Assembly (NCBI GenBank): GCA_951828235.1
Contig: OX639965.1
Location: 2,584,129-2,648,128 of the forward strand
From: an uncultured Gammaproteobacteria bacterium
GTDB taxonomy: Bacteria > Pseudomonadota > Gammaproteobacteria > Steroidobacterales > Foliamicaceae
DNA: 64,000 bases
Direction of reading: 5' to 3'
Of the stretch, positions 41,592-49,149 are shown one piece after another (position 1 is the stretch's first letter; the number at the start of each line of letters is the position of its first letter). Under the pieces are notes generated by a model. That model did not search any database, was not told the origin of the DNA, and saw only the letters and a program-made list of their open reading frames with translations. Both the position numbers and the translations under genes were made by a program.

Positions 41592-42383
41592 ATGAAACTG
41601 CAGTTGAAGGGCAAAGTTGCGCTGATTACGGGAGCCACAGGTGGCCTCGGCACGGCTTGCGCGCGCGAGTTGGCCGACGAGGGCGCATCCCTGTTCCTCA
41701 CCGCGCGCACGGAAACCAGTCTTGCTGAACTTACCGATCGCTTGCAGGCGAGGGGCCGAGGGGATGTGAATTGCTTGCCGGCCGATCTGACCATGCCCGA
41801 CTCCGCCAGTTCTGTGGTTGACGCTGCGACCGCGGCGGGCGGGCGACTGGATATCCTGGTGAATTGCGCCGGCGCGTCTGCCGGAGGCCTGTTCTGGGAG
41901 TTGCCCGACTCGGCCTGGGAGGACAGCATGGCGCTCAAGTTCATGGCCACCGTCCGGATGATCCGCGCGGTCCTGCCCGGCATGATCGAGCGGCGCTATG
42001 GCCGGATCGTGACGCTGGTGGGCAATACGGGGCGCGAACCGGACCCCCGCATGCTGCCGGGCGCCGCGGCCAACGCGGGTTTGCTGGCGGTAACCGCGGG
42101 CCTGGCGCGGGAAGTGGCCGGGCAAGGCGTGGTGATCAATGCCGTTAATCCCGGTCCGACGAGGACGGACCGCTGGGAAGGCATGATGGAATCGTTCGCC
42201 GCCCGCAGCGGGAAGACGCCCGAGGAGGAGGAACAGAGGTTCCTGAGTGCAATTCCCCAGAAGAGGCTGGGAACGACCGGCGAAATCGCCCGGCTGGTTG
42301 CATTCCTCGCGAGCGATGCCGCCCCGCATGTTACCGGGCGTTCCATAACGGCCGACGGCGGGGCTGCCCGCGCAATACTCTGA
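41592..42383 (+). CDS. Short-chain dehydrogenase/reductase-like protein with altered active site
   Basis: A 263-residue Rossmann protein: cofactor motif ALITGATGGLGTACARELA near residue 10, NCAGAS, and C-terminal GRSITADGGAAR. The active-site region reads GNTGREPDPRMLPGAAANAG; the usual Tyr-x3-Lys is replaced by Gly-x3-Asn, so normal SDR chemistry is doubtful. It may bind NAD(P) without catalysis or use other residues. It precedes an acyl-CoA dehydrogenase by 21 bases, suggesting a role in acyl-CoA or fatty-acid-like metabolism. Confidence 0.8.
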   Translation: MKLQLKGKVALITGATGGLGTACARELADEGASLFLTARTETSLAELTDRLQARGRGDVNCLPADLTMPDSASSVVDAATAAGGRLDILVNCAGASAGGLFWELPDSAWEDSMALKFMATVRMIRAVLPGMIERRYGRIVTLVGNTGREPDPRMLPGAAANAGLLAVTAGLAREVAGQGVVINAVNPGPTRTDRWEGMMESFAARSGKTPEEEEQRFLSAIPQKRLGTTGEIARLVAFLASDAAPHVTGRSITADGGAARAIL

Positions 42384-42404
42384 AAAGGGAAAGGATTTGC
42401 GCTC

Positions 42405-43553
42405 ATGTATAAGGAACAACTCACGGACATTCGCCGGGCGGTGCAGGCAGTGTGCGCCGACTTTCCGGGGGAGTACTGGCGCGATCTGGATCGCGAGCGC
42501 GCGTACCCGACCGAGTTCACTCGCGCCATGACCGATAGCGGTTTCTTGGGCGCGCTGATCCCGGAGGAGTACGGCGGCAGCGGCCTGGGCCTGGTGGCGG
42601 CCACCGCGATTCTGGAGGAAATACACCGCTCGGGCTGCAACGCGGGAGCCTGCCACGCGCAGATGTACACCATGGGCACGGTGCTGCGTCACGGCAGCGA
42701 GGAGCAGAAGAAGCGCTGGCTGCCGGGCATAGCCTCCGGCGATCTGCGCCTGCAGGCATTCGGCGTCACCGAACCGGGCAGCGGCACCGACACGCTGGCC
42801 TTGCGCACGACCGCCCGGGTTGAGAACGGCGAGTACGTCGTGAACGGCCAGAAGATCTGGACTTCGCGGGCGGAACACTCCGACCTGATGATCCTGCTGG
42901 CCCGGACCACTCCGCGTGAAGAGGTCAAGCGCCGAACGGAAGGGCTTTCCGTCCTGATGGTCGATATGCGTGAGGCGCCGGGCCTGAGCATCACCCCCAT
43001 CCGCACCATGATGAACCACGCCACGACCCAGGTGTTTCTGGATGACGTGCGAGTGCCCGCGGAGAACCTGATCGGCAAGGAGGGGCAGGGTTTTCGCTAC
43101 ATCCTCGACGGCATGAACGCCGAGCGCACGCTGATCGCCGGCGAATGCATCGGGGACGGGCGCTGGTTTATTGACAAGGCGGCCGACTATGCCGGCGAAC
43201 GGGAGGTATTCGGCCGTCCGATCGGGAGAAACCAGGGCGTGCAGTTCCCGATCGCGCGGGCCTATGCCTCTGTCGAAGCGGCGGCCCTCATGGTGAAGGA
43301 CGCGGCGGAGAAATTCGACCGGGGACTGTCAACAGGGAAGGAGGCCAACATGGCCAAGCTGCTGGCCTCGGAAGCCGCGTGGGAAGCGGCCGAGGCCTGC
43401 GTGCAGACATTCGGTGGCTTCGGTTTCGCGGAAGAATACGATGTGGAACGCAAGTTCCGCGAGACCCGCCTCTACCAGGTCGCGCCCGTGTCCACCAACA
43501 TGATCCTGAGCTATATCGGCCAGCACGTGCTGGGCATGCCGCGCTCCTACTGA
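42405..43553 (+). CDS. Acyl-CoA dehydrogenase family protein
   Basis: A 382-residue FAD enzyme. Signatures: LIPEEYGGSGLGLVAATAIL, FGVTEPGSGTDTLALRTTA, NGQKIWTSRAEHSDLMILL, and ETRLYQVAPVSTNMILSY with terminal LGMPRSY. It introduces a double bond next to an acyl-CoA thioester, passing electrons to ETF. The segment where short-chain members carry the catalytic Glu reads APVSTN, as in a common subgroup with the base elsewhere. Downstream of the SDR gene in one unit; chain length and substrate unknown. Confidence 0.9.
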   Translation: MYKEQLTDIRRAVQAVCADFPGEYWRDLDRERAYPTEFTRAMTDSGFLGALIPEEYGGSGLGLVAATAILEEIHRSGCNAGACHAQMYTMGTVLRHGSEEQKKRWLPGIASGDLRLQAFGVTEPGSGTDTLALRTTARVENGEYVVNGQKIWTSRAEHSDLMILLARTTPREEVKRRTEGLSVLMVDMREAPGLSITPIRTMMNHATTQVFLDDVRVPAENLIGKEGQGFRYILDGMNAERTLIAGECIGDGRWFIDKAADYAGEREVFGRPIGRNQGVQFPIARAYASVEAAALMVKDAAEKFDRGLSTGKEANMAKLLASEAAWEAAEACVQTFGGFGFAEEYDVERKFRETRLYQVAPVSTNMILSYIGQHVLGMPRSY

Positions 43554-43560
43554 CCGGGGA

Positions 43561-43577
43561 GAGGGCGTCCCGCCCTC
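43561..43577. repeat. GAGGGCG-TCC-CGCCCTC hairpin
   Basis: A perfect 7-bp inverted repeat with 3-base loop, seven bases past the acyl-CoA dehydrogenase stop and before the convergent CCDC90-like gene. Same type as hairpins at 15174 and 21601; may be a terminator or a REP-like element. Confidence 0.5.
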
Positions 43578-43591
43578 AAGAAAATGAACGC

Positions 43592-44119
43592 TCAGGTCTT
43601 GCCGATCGTGAAATCGACAAACCACAGAACGACCCCCAACAGCGCAACGAACAGGGCCATCATGCTCATGGTCTGAATCCATAATGCGCGAAAAAGATCC
43701 TTTCTGGTCAACATGTTTGTTTCAACGTGCAACTTGAAACTCGACAGGTCCTTTCGCAAAACCTTCATGTCCGTCTTCAACTGCGCGACGTCCACCTTCA
43801 ACTGGGCGACGTCAACCTTCAACCGTGCGACATCCACCTTCAATTGCGCGACATCCACCTTCAACTGGGCGACGTCCACCTTCAACTGCTCGACGTCCAC
43901 CTTCAACTGCGCGACATCCGTGTTGGCCTTCTGCAGTTCGGATTGGGACGCCGTGTTGGCGCCCTGATGTTTGAGGAACGCCAGGTCCTCAAGGATTTGC
44001 ATGTTAGTGCGCGTTGCTTCGGCCACCGTCTCCACTACTGCCTCCGCCAAACTGTCCGAAGCGCCTGCCTGAACAAGCCTCCGTGCCGCTGCGTGGGTGT
44101 CAAAAGAAACCTGATCCAT
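43592..44119 (-). CDS. Coiled-coil membrane protein, CCDC90/DUF1640-like
   Basis: A 175-residue protein: N-terminal part VSFDTHAAARRLVQAGASDS and AEAVVETVAEATRTNM as in the CCDC90/DUF1640 family, a coiled coil with seven perfect heptads of type VAQLKVD (about residues 68-118), and a C-terminal membrane helix (about 152-171, MSMMALFVALLGVVLWFVDF). A perfect AAGGAGGT precedes ATG 44119. Eukaryotic relatives (MCUR1) scaffold mitochondrial calcium uniporter complexes; the bacterial role is unknown. Monocistronic, flanked by unrelated genes. Confidence 0.8.
   Translation of the reverse strand: MDQVSFDTHAAARRLVQAGASDSLAEAVVETVAEATRTNMQILEDLAFLKHQGANTASQSELQKANTDVAQLKVDVEQLKVDVAQLKVDVAQLKVDVARLKVDVAQLKVDVAQLKTDMKVLRKDLSSFKLHVETNMLTRKDLFRALWIQTMSMMALFVALLGVVLWFVDFTIGKT
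43769..43915. repeat. Seven tandem 21-bp repeats coding for coiled-coil heptads
   Basis: Seven 21-base units starting at 43769, 43790, 43811, 43832, 43853, 43874 and 43895 encode LKVD-type heptads on the minus strand. Only a few bases differ between units. Confidence 0.9.
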
Positions 44120-44233
44120 GTTTCCTACCTCCTTGTAACCAGACCAACCGGCCAACCCTCGCAAAGCCGGTCTCAGGAGTCTATCACGTGCCTGATTCCG
44201 GGAGGTCCGCGAGAAAGAGCGGCGATCCGGCTC

Positions 44234-47200
44234 TCACGGCGCCGGACAGGCCGAATTGCCGAGGCGCTGGTCGAGCACGATGAATTGATTGGCGGCGATG
44301 TCGGCGCAGACGAGTTCGGCGCCGCCGGGCCAGGTTACGCGCACGCTGTCGGCCGTCGCCGCCTCGCCCAGGCCGAAATGCAGGTCCGGCGGGTTCTGGC
44401 TGTTGAAGTTGCTGTTCGCCTCGCTCAGCCTGAGTTGGGTCTGCGTGCCGAAACCCTGGCCGACGTCGGCCGTGACGGTCACCCGCGCGCCGATGGCGTC
44501 GGTGTTCGGCGCGGCGCCCACCAGGCGGATGTTCAGAAAGGCCCGCCCCGCCGCGCTGCCGGACTGGTTTTCGAAGAACTGCAGGCCGGTGGAATGATCA
44601 AGGAGCACTATGTCGATATCGCCGTCGCGGTCATGGTCGAAGCAGGCGATACCACGCCCCTCGGACGGGTCGGCGATACTCCAGTCTCGCGCCGCCTCGG
44701 TGAACGTCCCGTCGCCTTCGTTGATGAACAGCCGCGAGGGTTTGGCCTGGAAGTTATCCTTGGTCCGTTCGTCGAATTCGGCTTTCGTGTCGCCGTCAAA
44801 CGGCATATAGCCGAATCCATTGACGTGGAAGATGTCCGTAAAAGCGTCGTTGTTGAAATCCGCCGCGCAGGCGCCCCAGCCCCACAGGCCGTCGTGCAGC
44901 CCGGCGGCGCCGGTGATGTCCTCGAACGCGATCCGCTCTTCCGTGCTCGCGTTGCGGTAAAGGCGATTGCCGGTCGTGCCCCAGAGCCCGCGGGGAATGG
45001 TCGAATCGTAAATCGAGGTCACGAACCATTCGAGATTTCCGTCGTTGTCGATATCGAGCAGCGTGCTGCCCATTCCGTTCTCATCCGTGATCACGTCGCG
45101 GTCGGTCTCATCGATGAAACGCGGACCGTCCGAGGGTGAGCCGGTATTGCGCAGGGTCACGCTGGTCTCGAAATCCGAGGCGATCACGAGATCGGCAAGC
45201 CCGTCGCCGCTGAAATCGGCGAAGGCCGGCGTAAAGTTGAACCGTTGATCCACGGCGCTCGACGTGGTGCCCGCTTCGCCATCCCAGGGATAAAGCGCCG
45301 CGCCGTCGTTCTTCCACAGCGCGGGCGCTGTTCCCGCAGTCCCCAGGCCGGACCAGTGACCAAGGAAGAAGTAGGGGAAGCCGCCCGCGTCAAGCGGGGC
45401 GAACGATATGCCGAAAGTCGGGCGCGTCATGGGGAGATCGGCGATCGGTTTGTAGCGGCCCCATTGGCCCTGGGCAAATACGGGGACCGAAGTGTCGAAG
45501 AGGTTTCCGAACAGGATCTCGCGGCGGTAGTCGCCATTGAGATCAACGCTGGCGGCGCCGGTGTAACTCTTCTCGACGAGGCCGTCGAGCCATTCGACGG
45601 GCTCGAACCATGTGCCCGCCATATTCCGATAGGTCCGCACGCCTGTCTGTTCGTCGCCGCCGGCGAAGACGATGTCCGCCCAGCAATCGCCGTCGAGATA
45701 GATTGCGGAGACGCCGCCGGCAATCATTGCAACCTCTGCGTGTTCCAGATCGCTGGTCCAGGTCTCAAACCGGTAACCGTGGCTGTCGGTCAGTCCGAAG
45801 CCGGGCTCGCTTCTGCGCCGAAACGCCAGGTTGCCGGTGTTGCGGGCGCTCGCAATCCCGTTCGCGCAGTCCTCGACGTCGGCGAAGGTCTCGAGCGTTG
45901 TCGTCGGCGGGAAACTGAGCGGGACTTTCTTTGGATAGTCCTCCGGGCTGCTCGGGTTGAAGTGGATCGGCGCGGCGGAGGAACGGTCGCGCACGAACAG
46001 GTGGCCGTCCGGATCTTCGTCCGCGGACGGAGTCCAGGCATCGATGCACTCCTCGTCCGTGACGCAATCGTCGCTCAGCGCTTCAAGAAAGGCGACCAAT
46101 TGATCGACCTCCCCGCCCGGCAAGGTCTGCGCCGGAATGAGCGCTTCGCTCGCGGCAAAGCTGGACGCGGCGAGCGCGGCGCGTGTCTGCGTTTCCGCGT
46201 GATCGTATTCCATCTGGAGCCGTCGGAACTGGTCGAGCTGAAGCAGGCTGAAGTCGAATCTGTCGACGGCCGCGCGGGGGTCGGCATGGTAGGCGATCAG
46301 GTCAGCTAGCGTCGCAAAGCTGCCGGCGTGGCCATAGGGCGCGGTTTCCGCCACGTTGAGCAGGCTGGGCGTTCGGAAGGCGTAGCGGTCGGACTCCGCC
46401 AGGGTTTCCAGCCAGCGGCCGAGGTCGGACCGGTCGGCCCGCACGAAACCCCGGCCGAGTTGTGGAAACCCGACGTTGTGAAACTCCTCGTCGGTAAAGC
46501 GGTCGCCAGCGTGGCATCGCGCGCAGCCGAGTCCGCCGTCGTCCGGATTGCGCAAGAACAACAGGGCGCCGCGCTTGGCGTCGTCCGGGATGGCCCCGTC
46601 ATCACCGTCCAGGAAGCGCCGCCACGGCGTTTCGACAAAGATCTGCGAACTCATGTAGGCGCCGAGCGCGCGCTGCGCGTTGGGCATGGTGATAACCTCG
46701 CCGGCCGTGGCCTCGGGCGTGTCGAAGGCGCGCCGGAACCGGGAAAGCCAGTTCGCGGGGCCGTCCGGGTCCGGATTGAGCGCCGTATCGACTTCGCCGC
46801 GCAGCCGGCGGATCACGTGGGCCCGGTACTCGTCCGCCGTGTTGTATTCGGTGTAGCGGAATCCGCGCATCTCGTTGTTGTTGTTGAGCGGCAGCTTGGC
46901 CGAAAACTCGAGCAGCCCGGACACCGGGCTTGTATCGCTGCGCTGCCGGGATTCCGGAGTCTGGATGAGCTGGCCGCGTCCGCCCGGCTCGGTGGCGTCG
47001 TCGAGCACCGCAATTCCGCCGTCGAAGGTCAGCACCCGGTCGAACAGCGCGGCGTTGAAGGTCGTTGTCGAGTTCCGGTGCACGTTGGGGCCGCCGTCGG
47101 CGCGGGGGTCAAGGTCCCGGGTCGGCTCGACCTCGCGGCCGGGGCCAAGTATGGCGCTGTTTTCCGCCGCCACGCCCACCGCCAGCGACAACCCGTCGCC

Positions 47201-47587
47201 GCCGGCGAAGTCGGGATGGTGGCAACTGCCGCAGGACACGTCGTACTCCGCCGAGAGTGTCTGCGAGAAGAACAGGAGCTGCCCCAGTTTCACGAGCGGG
47301 TCGCTGTTGGGGGCGGTGCGTTTCGCGCCGCGAGGAGTCGCCGGATCTCCGCTGAGTCCCAGGCTGGTTACGGCGGTGGCGCGAACGTCGTCGTTCAGGC
47401 TGTTGTCCGGCGGAGGGGCCGGCTGGGGGTTTCCGCCGCCGCCCGGCGGTGTCGCTGGGTTCGGCGGCGTGGTTGGCTGCGGACTTCCGCCTCCACCGCC
47501 CCCGCAGGCCGCCAGTACCATGGCCAGGACTAACGCGAGCGCCATGCCAGCCGCCGTCCGTTCTCCTACTCCCTTTGCTTGCCGCAC
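44234..47587 (-). CDS. Fusion: di-heme cytochrome c peroxidase - VCBS/FG-GAP propeller - UnbV/ASPIC, lipoprotein
   Basis: An about 1117-residue lipoprotein (lipobox VLAAC then a Gly run). N-terminal part: CcpA/MauG-like di-heme domain with CGSCHHPDFAGGDG and CARCHAGDRFTDEEFHNVG, plus FRTPSLLNVAETAPYGHAG. Middle: VCBS/FG-GAP blades (LDGDCWADIVFAGG, DFSGDGLADLVIASD, DIDNDGNLEWFVTS, DFNNDAFTDIFHVN, DHDRDGDIDIVLLD). C-terminus: UnbV/ASPIC domain (IGARVTVTADV, DSVRVTWPGGAEL). The most likely start is GTG 47587 after GGAGGT; ATG 47545 is an alternative. Enzyme activity: probably peroxidase-type oxidation in the periplasm, with the propeller in the same chain as scaffold or substrate. Follows the TlpA-like gene across about 156 bases. 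Confidence 0.85.
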   Translation of the reverse strand: MRQAKGVGERTAAGMALALVLAMVLAACGGGGGGSPQPTTPPNPATPPGGGGNPQPAPPPDNSLNDDVRATAVTSLGLSGDPATPRGAKRTAPNSDPLVKLGQLLFFSQTLSAEYDVSCGSCHHPDFAGGDGLSLAVGVAAENSAILGPGREVEPTRDLDPRADGGPNVHRNSTTTFNAALFDRVLTFDGGIAVLDDATEPGGRGQLIQTPESRQRSDTSPVSGLLEFSAKLPLNNNNEMRGFRYTEYNTADEYRAHVIRRLRGEVDTALNPDPDGPANWLSRFRRAFDTPEATAGEVITMPNAQRALGAYMSSQIFVETPWRRFLDGDDGAIPDDAKRGALLFLRNPDDGGLGCARCHAGDRFTDEEFHNVGFPQLGRGFVRADRSDLGRWLETLAESDRYAFRTPSLLNVAETAPYGHAGSFATLADLIAYHADPRAAVDRFDFSLLQLDQFRRLQMEYDHAETQTRAALAASSFAASEALIPAQTLPGGEVDQLVAFLEALSDDCVTDEECIDAWTPSADEDPDGHLFVRDRSSAAPIHFNPSSPEDYPKKVPLSFPPTTTLETFADVEDCANGIASARNTGNLAFRRRSEPGFGLTDSHGYRFETWTSDLEHAEVAMIAGGVSAIYLDGDCWADIVFAGGDEQTGVRTYRNMAGTWFEPVEWLDGLVEKSYTGAASVDLNGDYRREILFGNLFDTSVPVFAQGQWGRYKPIADLPMTRPTFGISFAPLDAGGFPYFFLGHWSGLGTAGTAPALWKNDGAALYPWDGEAGTTSSAVDQRFNFTPAFADFSGDGLADLVIASDFETSVTLRNTGSPSDGPRFIDETDRDVITDENGMGSTLLDIDNDGNLEWFVTSIYDSTIPRGLWGTTGNRLYRNASTEERIAFEDITGAAGLHDGLWGWGACAADFNNDAFTDIFHVNGFGYMPFDGDTKAEFDERTKDNFQAKPSRLFINEGDGTFTEAARDWSIADPSEGRGIACFDHDRDGDIDIVLLDHSTGLQFFENQSGSAAGRAFLNIRLVGAAPNTDAIGARVTVTADVGQGFGTQTQLRLSEANSNFNSQNPPDLHFGLGEAATADSVRVTWPGGAELVCADIAANQFIVLDQRLGNSACPAP

Positions 47588-47743
47588 GCGAACCTCCAAT
47601 AACCTGTGCGGCAAGTTTAACCACAACCTCCAACAGCGATCTGCGCAGACGGCGCCGCGCATCATTGCCCCCGGCAGGCGGCCCTTGAGGTCAGGAATGT
47701 CCGGCCTGGCCCGGGAAATCCTGGTTCCGCGCCGCGGACTTTT

Positions 47744-49024
47744 CTAGCCCGAAGTAGCCGAAGCTGGCGCTTGCTCGCTGTCTGGTTGATCGGAGGACGA
47801 GGGAGCGCCATCGATCAGTTCGGCCAGCTTTTCGTCCAGTTTTTCGCCCCGCAGGTTCTTGGCCACGATGACGCCTTGGGCGTCGATCAGGAAGTTCATG
47901 GGTATGGCGGTGACGCCGAACTGCGCGGGGATGGGGCTGTCATAGGCCTTGAGGTCGCTGGTGTTGATCCAGGGGATCCCGTCTTCCTCGCTGGCTTCAG
48001 CCCAGTCATCGTGGTCGTCGTCCAACGAATAGGCAAACACCTCGAATCCTCTGGGGCCGTAATGCTCGCGAGTGGCTATGAGATTCGGGTTTTCCGCCCG
48101 GCAGGGACCGCACCATGAGGCCCAGAATTCCACCAGCGTGAAATCGTTCGCGGCCCGCGTGTCCTGCAGGTGATACTTGAGTTCGTCCAGGCCAACGCTC
48201 GAAAAGTCCTGTACCTGTGTGCCTTCCTGCATGGATGCGTAGGCGGCCCGCAATTCGATCCCCTTGTTGATTCGGCTGCGCAGGGCCACCAGGGCAGGGT
48301 GCGCGCCCAATTGCGTCTCCAGAGCGTCCAGTCGTGTAAGCGCATCCTGGCCACCGAGTCCTCCCAGCTGCACCGCATACAGGCTGGCCAGCGGGTCTTC
48401 CGGCGATTCCGCAATCAAACGCAGGGCATCGAAGCGAATCTTGTTCAAGGCGCGATAGCGGTCCCAGGATTCCTCCTGAAGCTCTTTATAGCCCTCGTCG
48501 CCTTCCTCCAGTCCCTTGCGTCGATCCATGACGTCGCGGTAGGTATTCAGGGCCTGGTCGTATTCCTCGCTGTCCTGCCAACTGGAAACAAGCTTCTGCT
48601 GATACGGCCCGCCCTGCGCTCTCAACCCGGCCACCTCGCCGGCATACACAATCGTGATATCGACAGGCTCAAGAATGAACTGGACTGATCCCTTGGATTC
48701 CTCGTCGGTGTTCATGATCGCCAGCCGGACCGCGCCGCCCTGGCCGAATTCGCCCTGCAGCCGGAACTCCCCGCCATTGATTTCCGCGCGGCCGATTTCC
48801 TCGGAACCACCCAGCACCGCGGTGCCGCGACTGAGGATGGCGTGGCCCTCTTCGAGGAAGTCCATCACATTGCCGGAGATGGAGTATTGCGGGGTTGTAT
48901 CGGCGCGCGCTGGCGGTTCCTGTGAATTACCGCAGCCCCCGATTGTCAGCACTGAGCAAGCGGCAAGCATGATCAAAGGAAATAGCCTTTGCGGGAGAGG
49001 ATGTCGAGGGTGATTTCGTTTCAT
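47744..49024 (-). CDS. TlpA-like thioredoxin-fold lipoprotein
   Basis: A 426-residue lipoprotein (signal ending TIGGC). Residues about 45-150 resemble the DUF4369 beta domain, followed by a helical region, then a C-terminal TlpA/AhpC-type thioredoxin domain (about 280-410) with LVEFWASWCGPCRAENPNL and cis-Pro region VTAIPMNFLIDAQG. It reduces or isomerises periplasmic disulfides. ATG 49024 follows GGAGAACGCAA, almost the same leader as TBDR-D. It sits between TBDR-C and the peroxidase/VCBS fusion on the same strand. Confidence 0.87.
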   Translation of the reverse strand: MKRNHPRHPLPQRLFPLIMLAACSVLTIGGCGNSQEPPARADTTPQYSISGNVMDFLEEGHAILSRGTAVLGGSEEIGRAEINGGEFRLQGEFGQGGAVRLAIMNTDEESKGSVQFILEPVDITIVYAGEVAGLRAQGGPYQQKLVSSWQDSEEYDQALNTYRDVMDRRKGLEEGDEGYKELQEESWDRYRALNKIRFDALRLIAESPEDPLASLYAVQLGGLGGQDALTRLDALETQLGAHPALVALRSRINKGIELRAAYASMQEGTQVQDFSSVGLDELKYHLQDTRAANDFTLVEFWASWCGPCRAENPNLIATREHYGPRGFEVFAYSLDDDHDDWAEASEEDGIPWINTSDLKAYDSPIPAQFGVTAIPMNFLIDAQGVIVAKNLRGEKLDEKLAELIDGAPSSSDQPDSEQAPASATSG

Positions 49025-49149
49025 TTGCGTTCTCCTGCCGGAGAGTTGCCTCCGAGACACGGCGCCCGGCGCCGCCGAAAAAGGGCAGCGCCGGGCGCGA
49101 GTTTTCTCAAGAGTTTCTGGTTCTCAAGTGATCAACCTAATTCCTCGCG

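Noticed and set aside
43727..45139. Plus-strand frame covering the coiled-coil gene and part of the peroxidase fusion
   Set aside because: Crosses two real minus-strand genes and their intergenic gap; the repeat in it is just the antisense of the heptad array.
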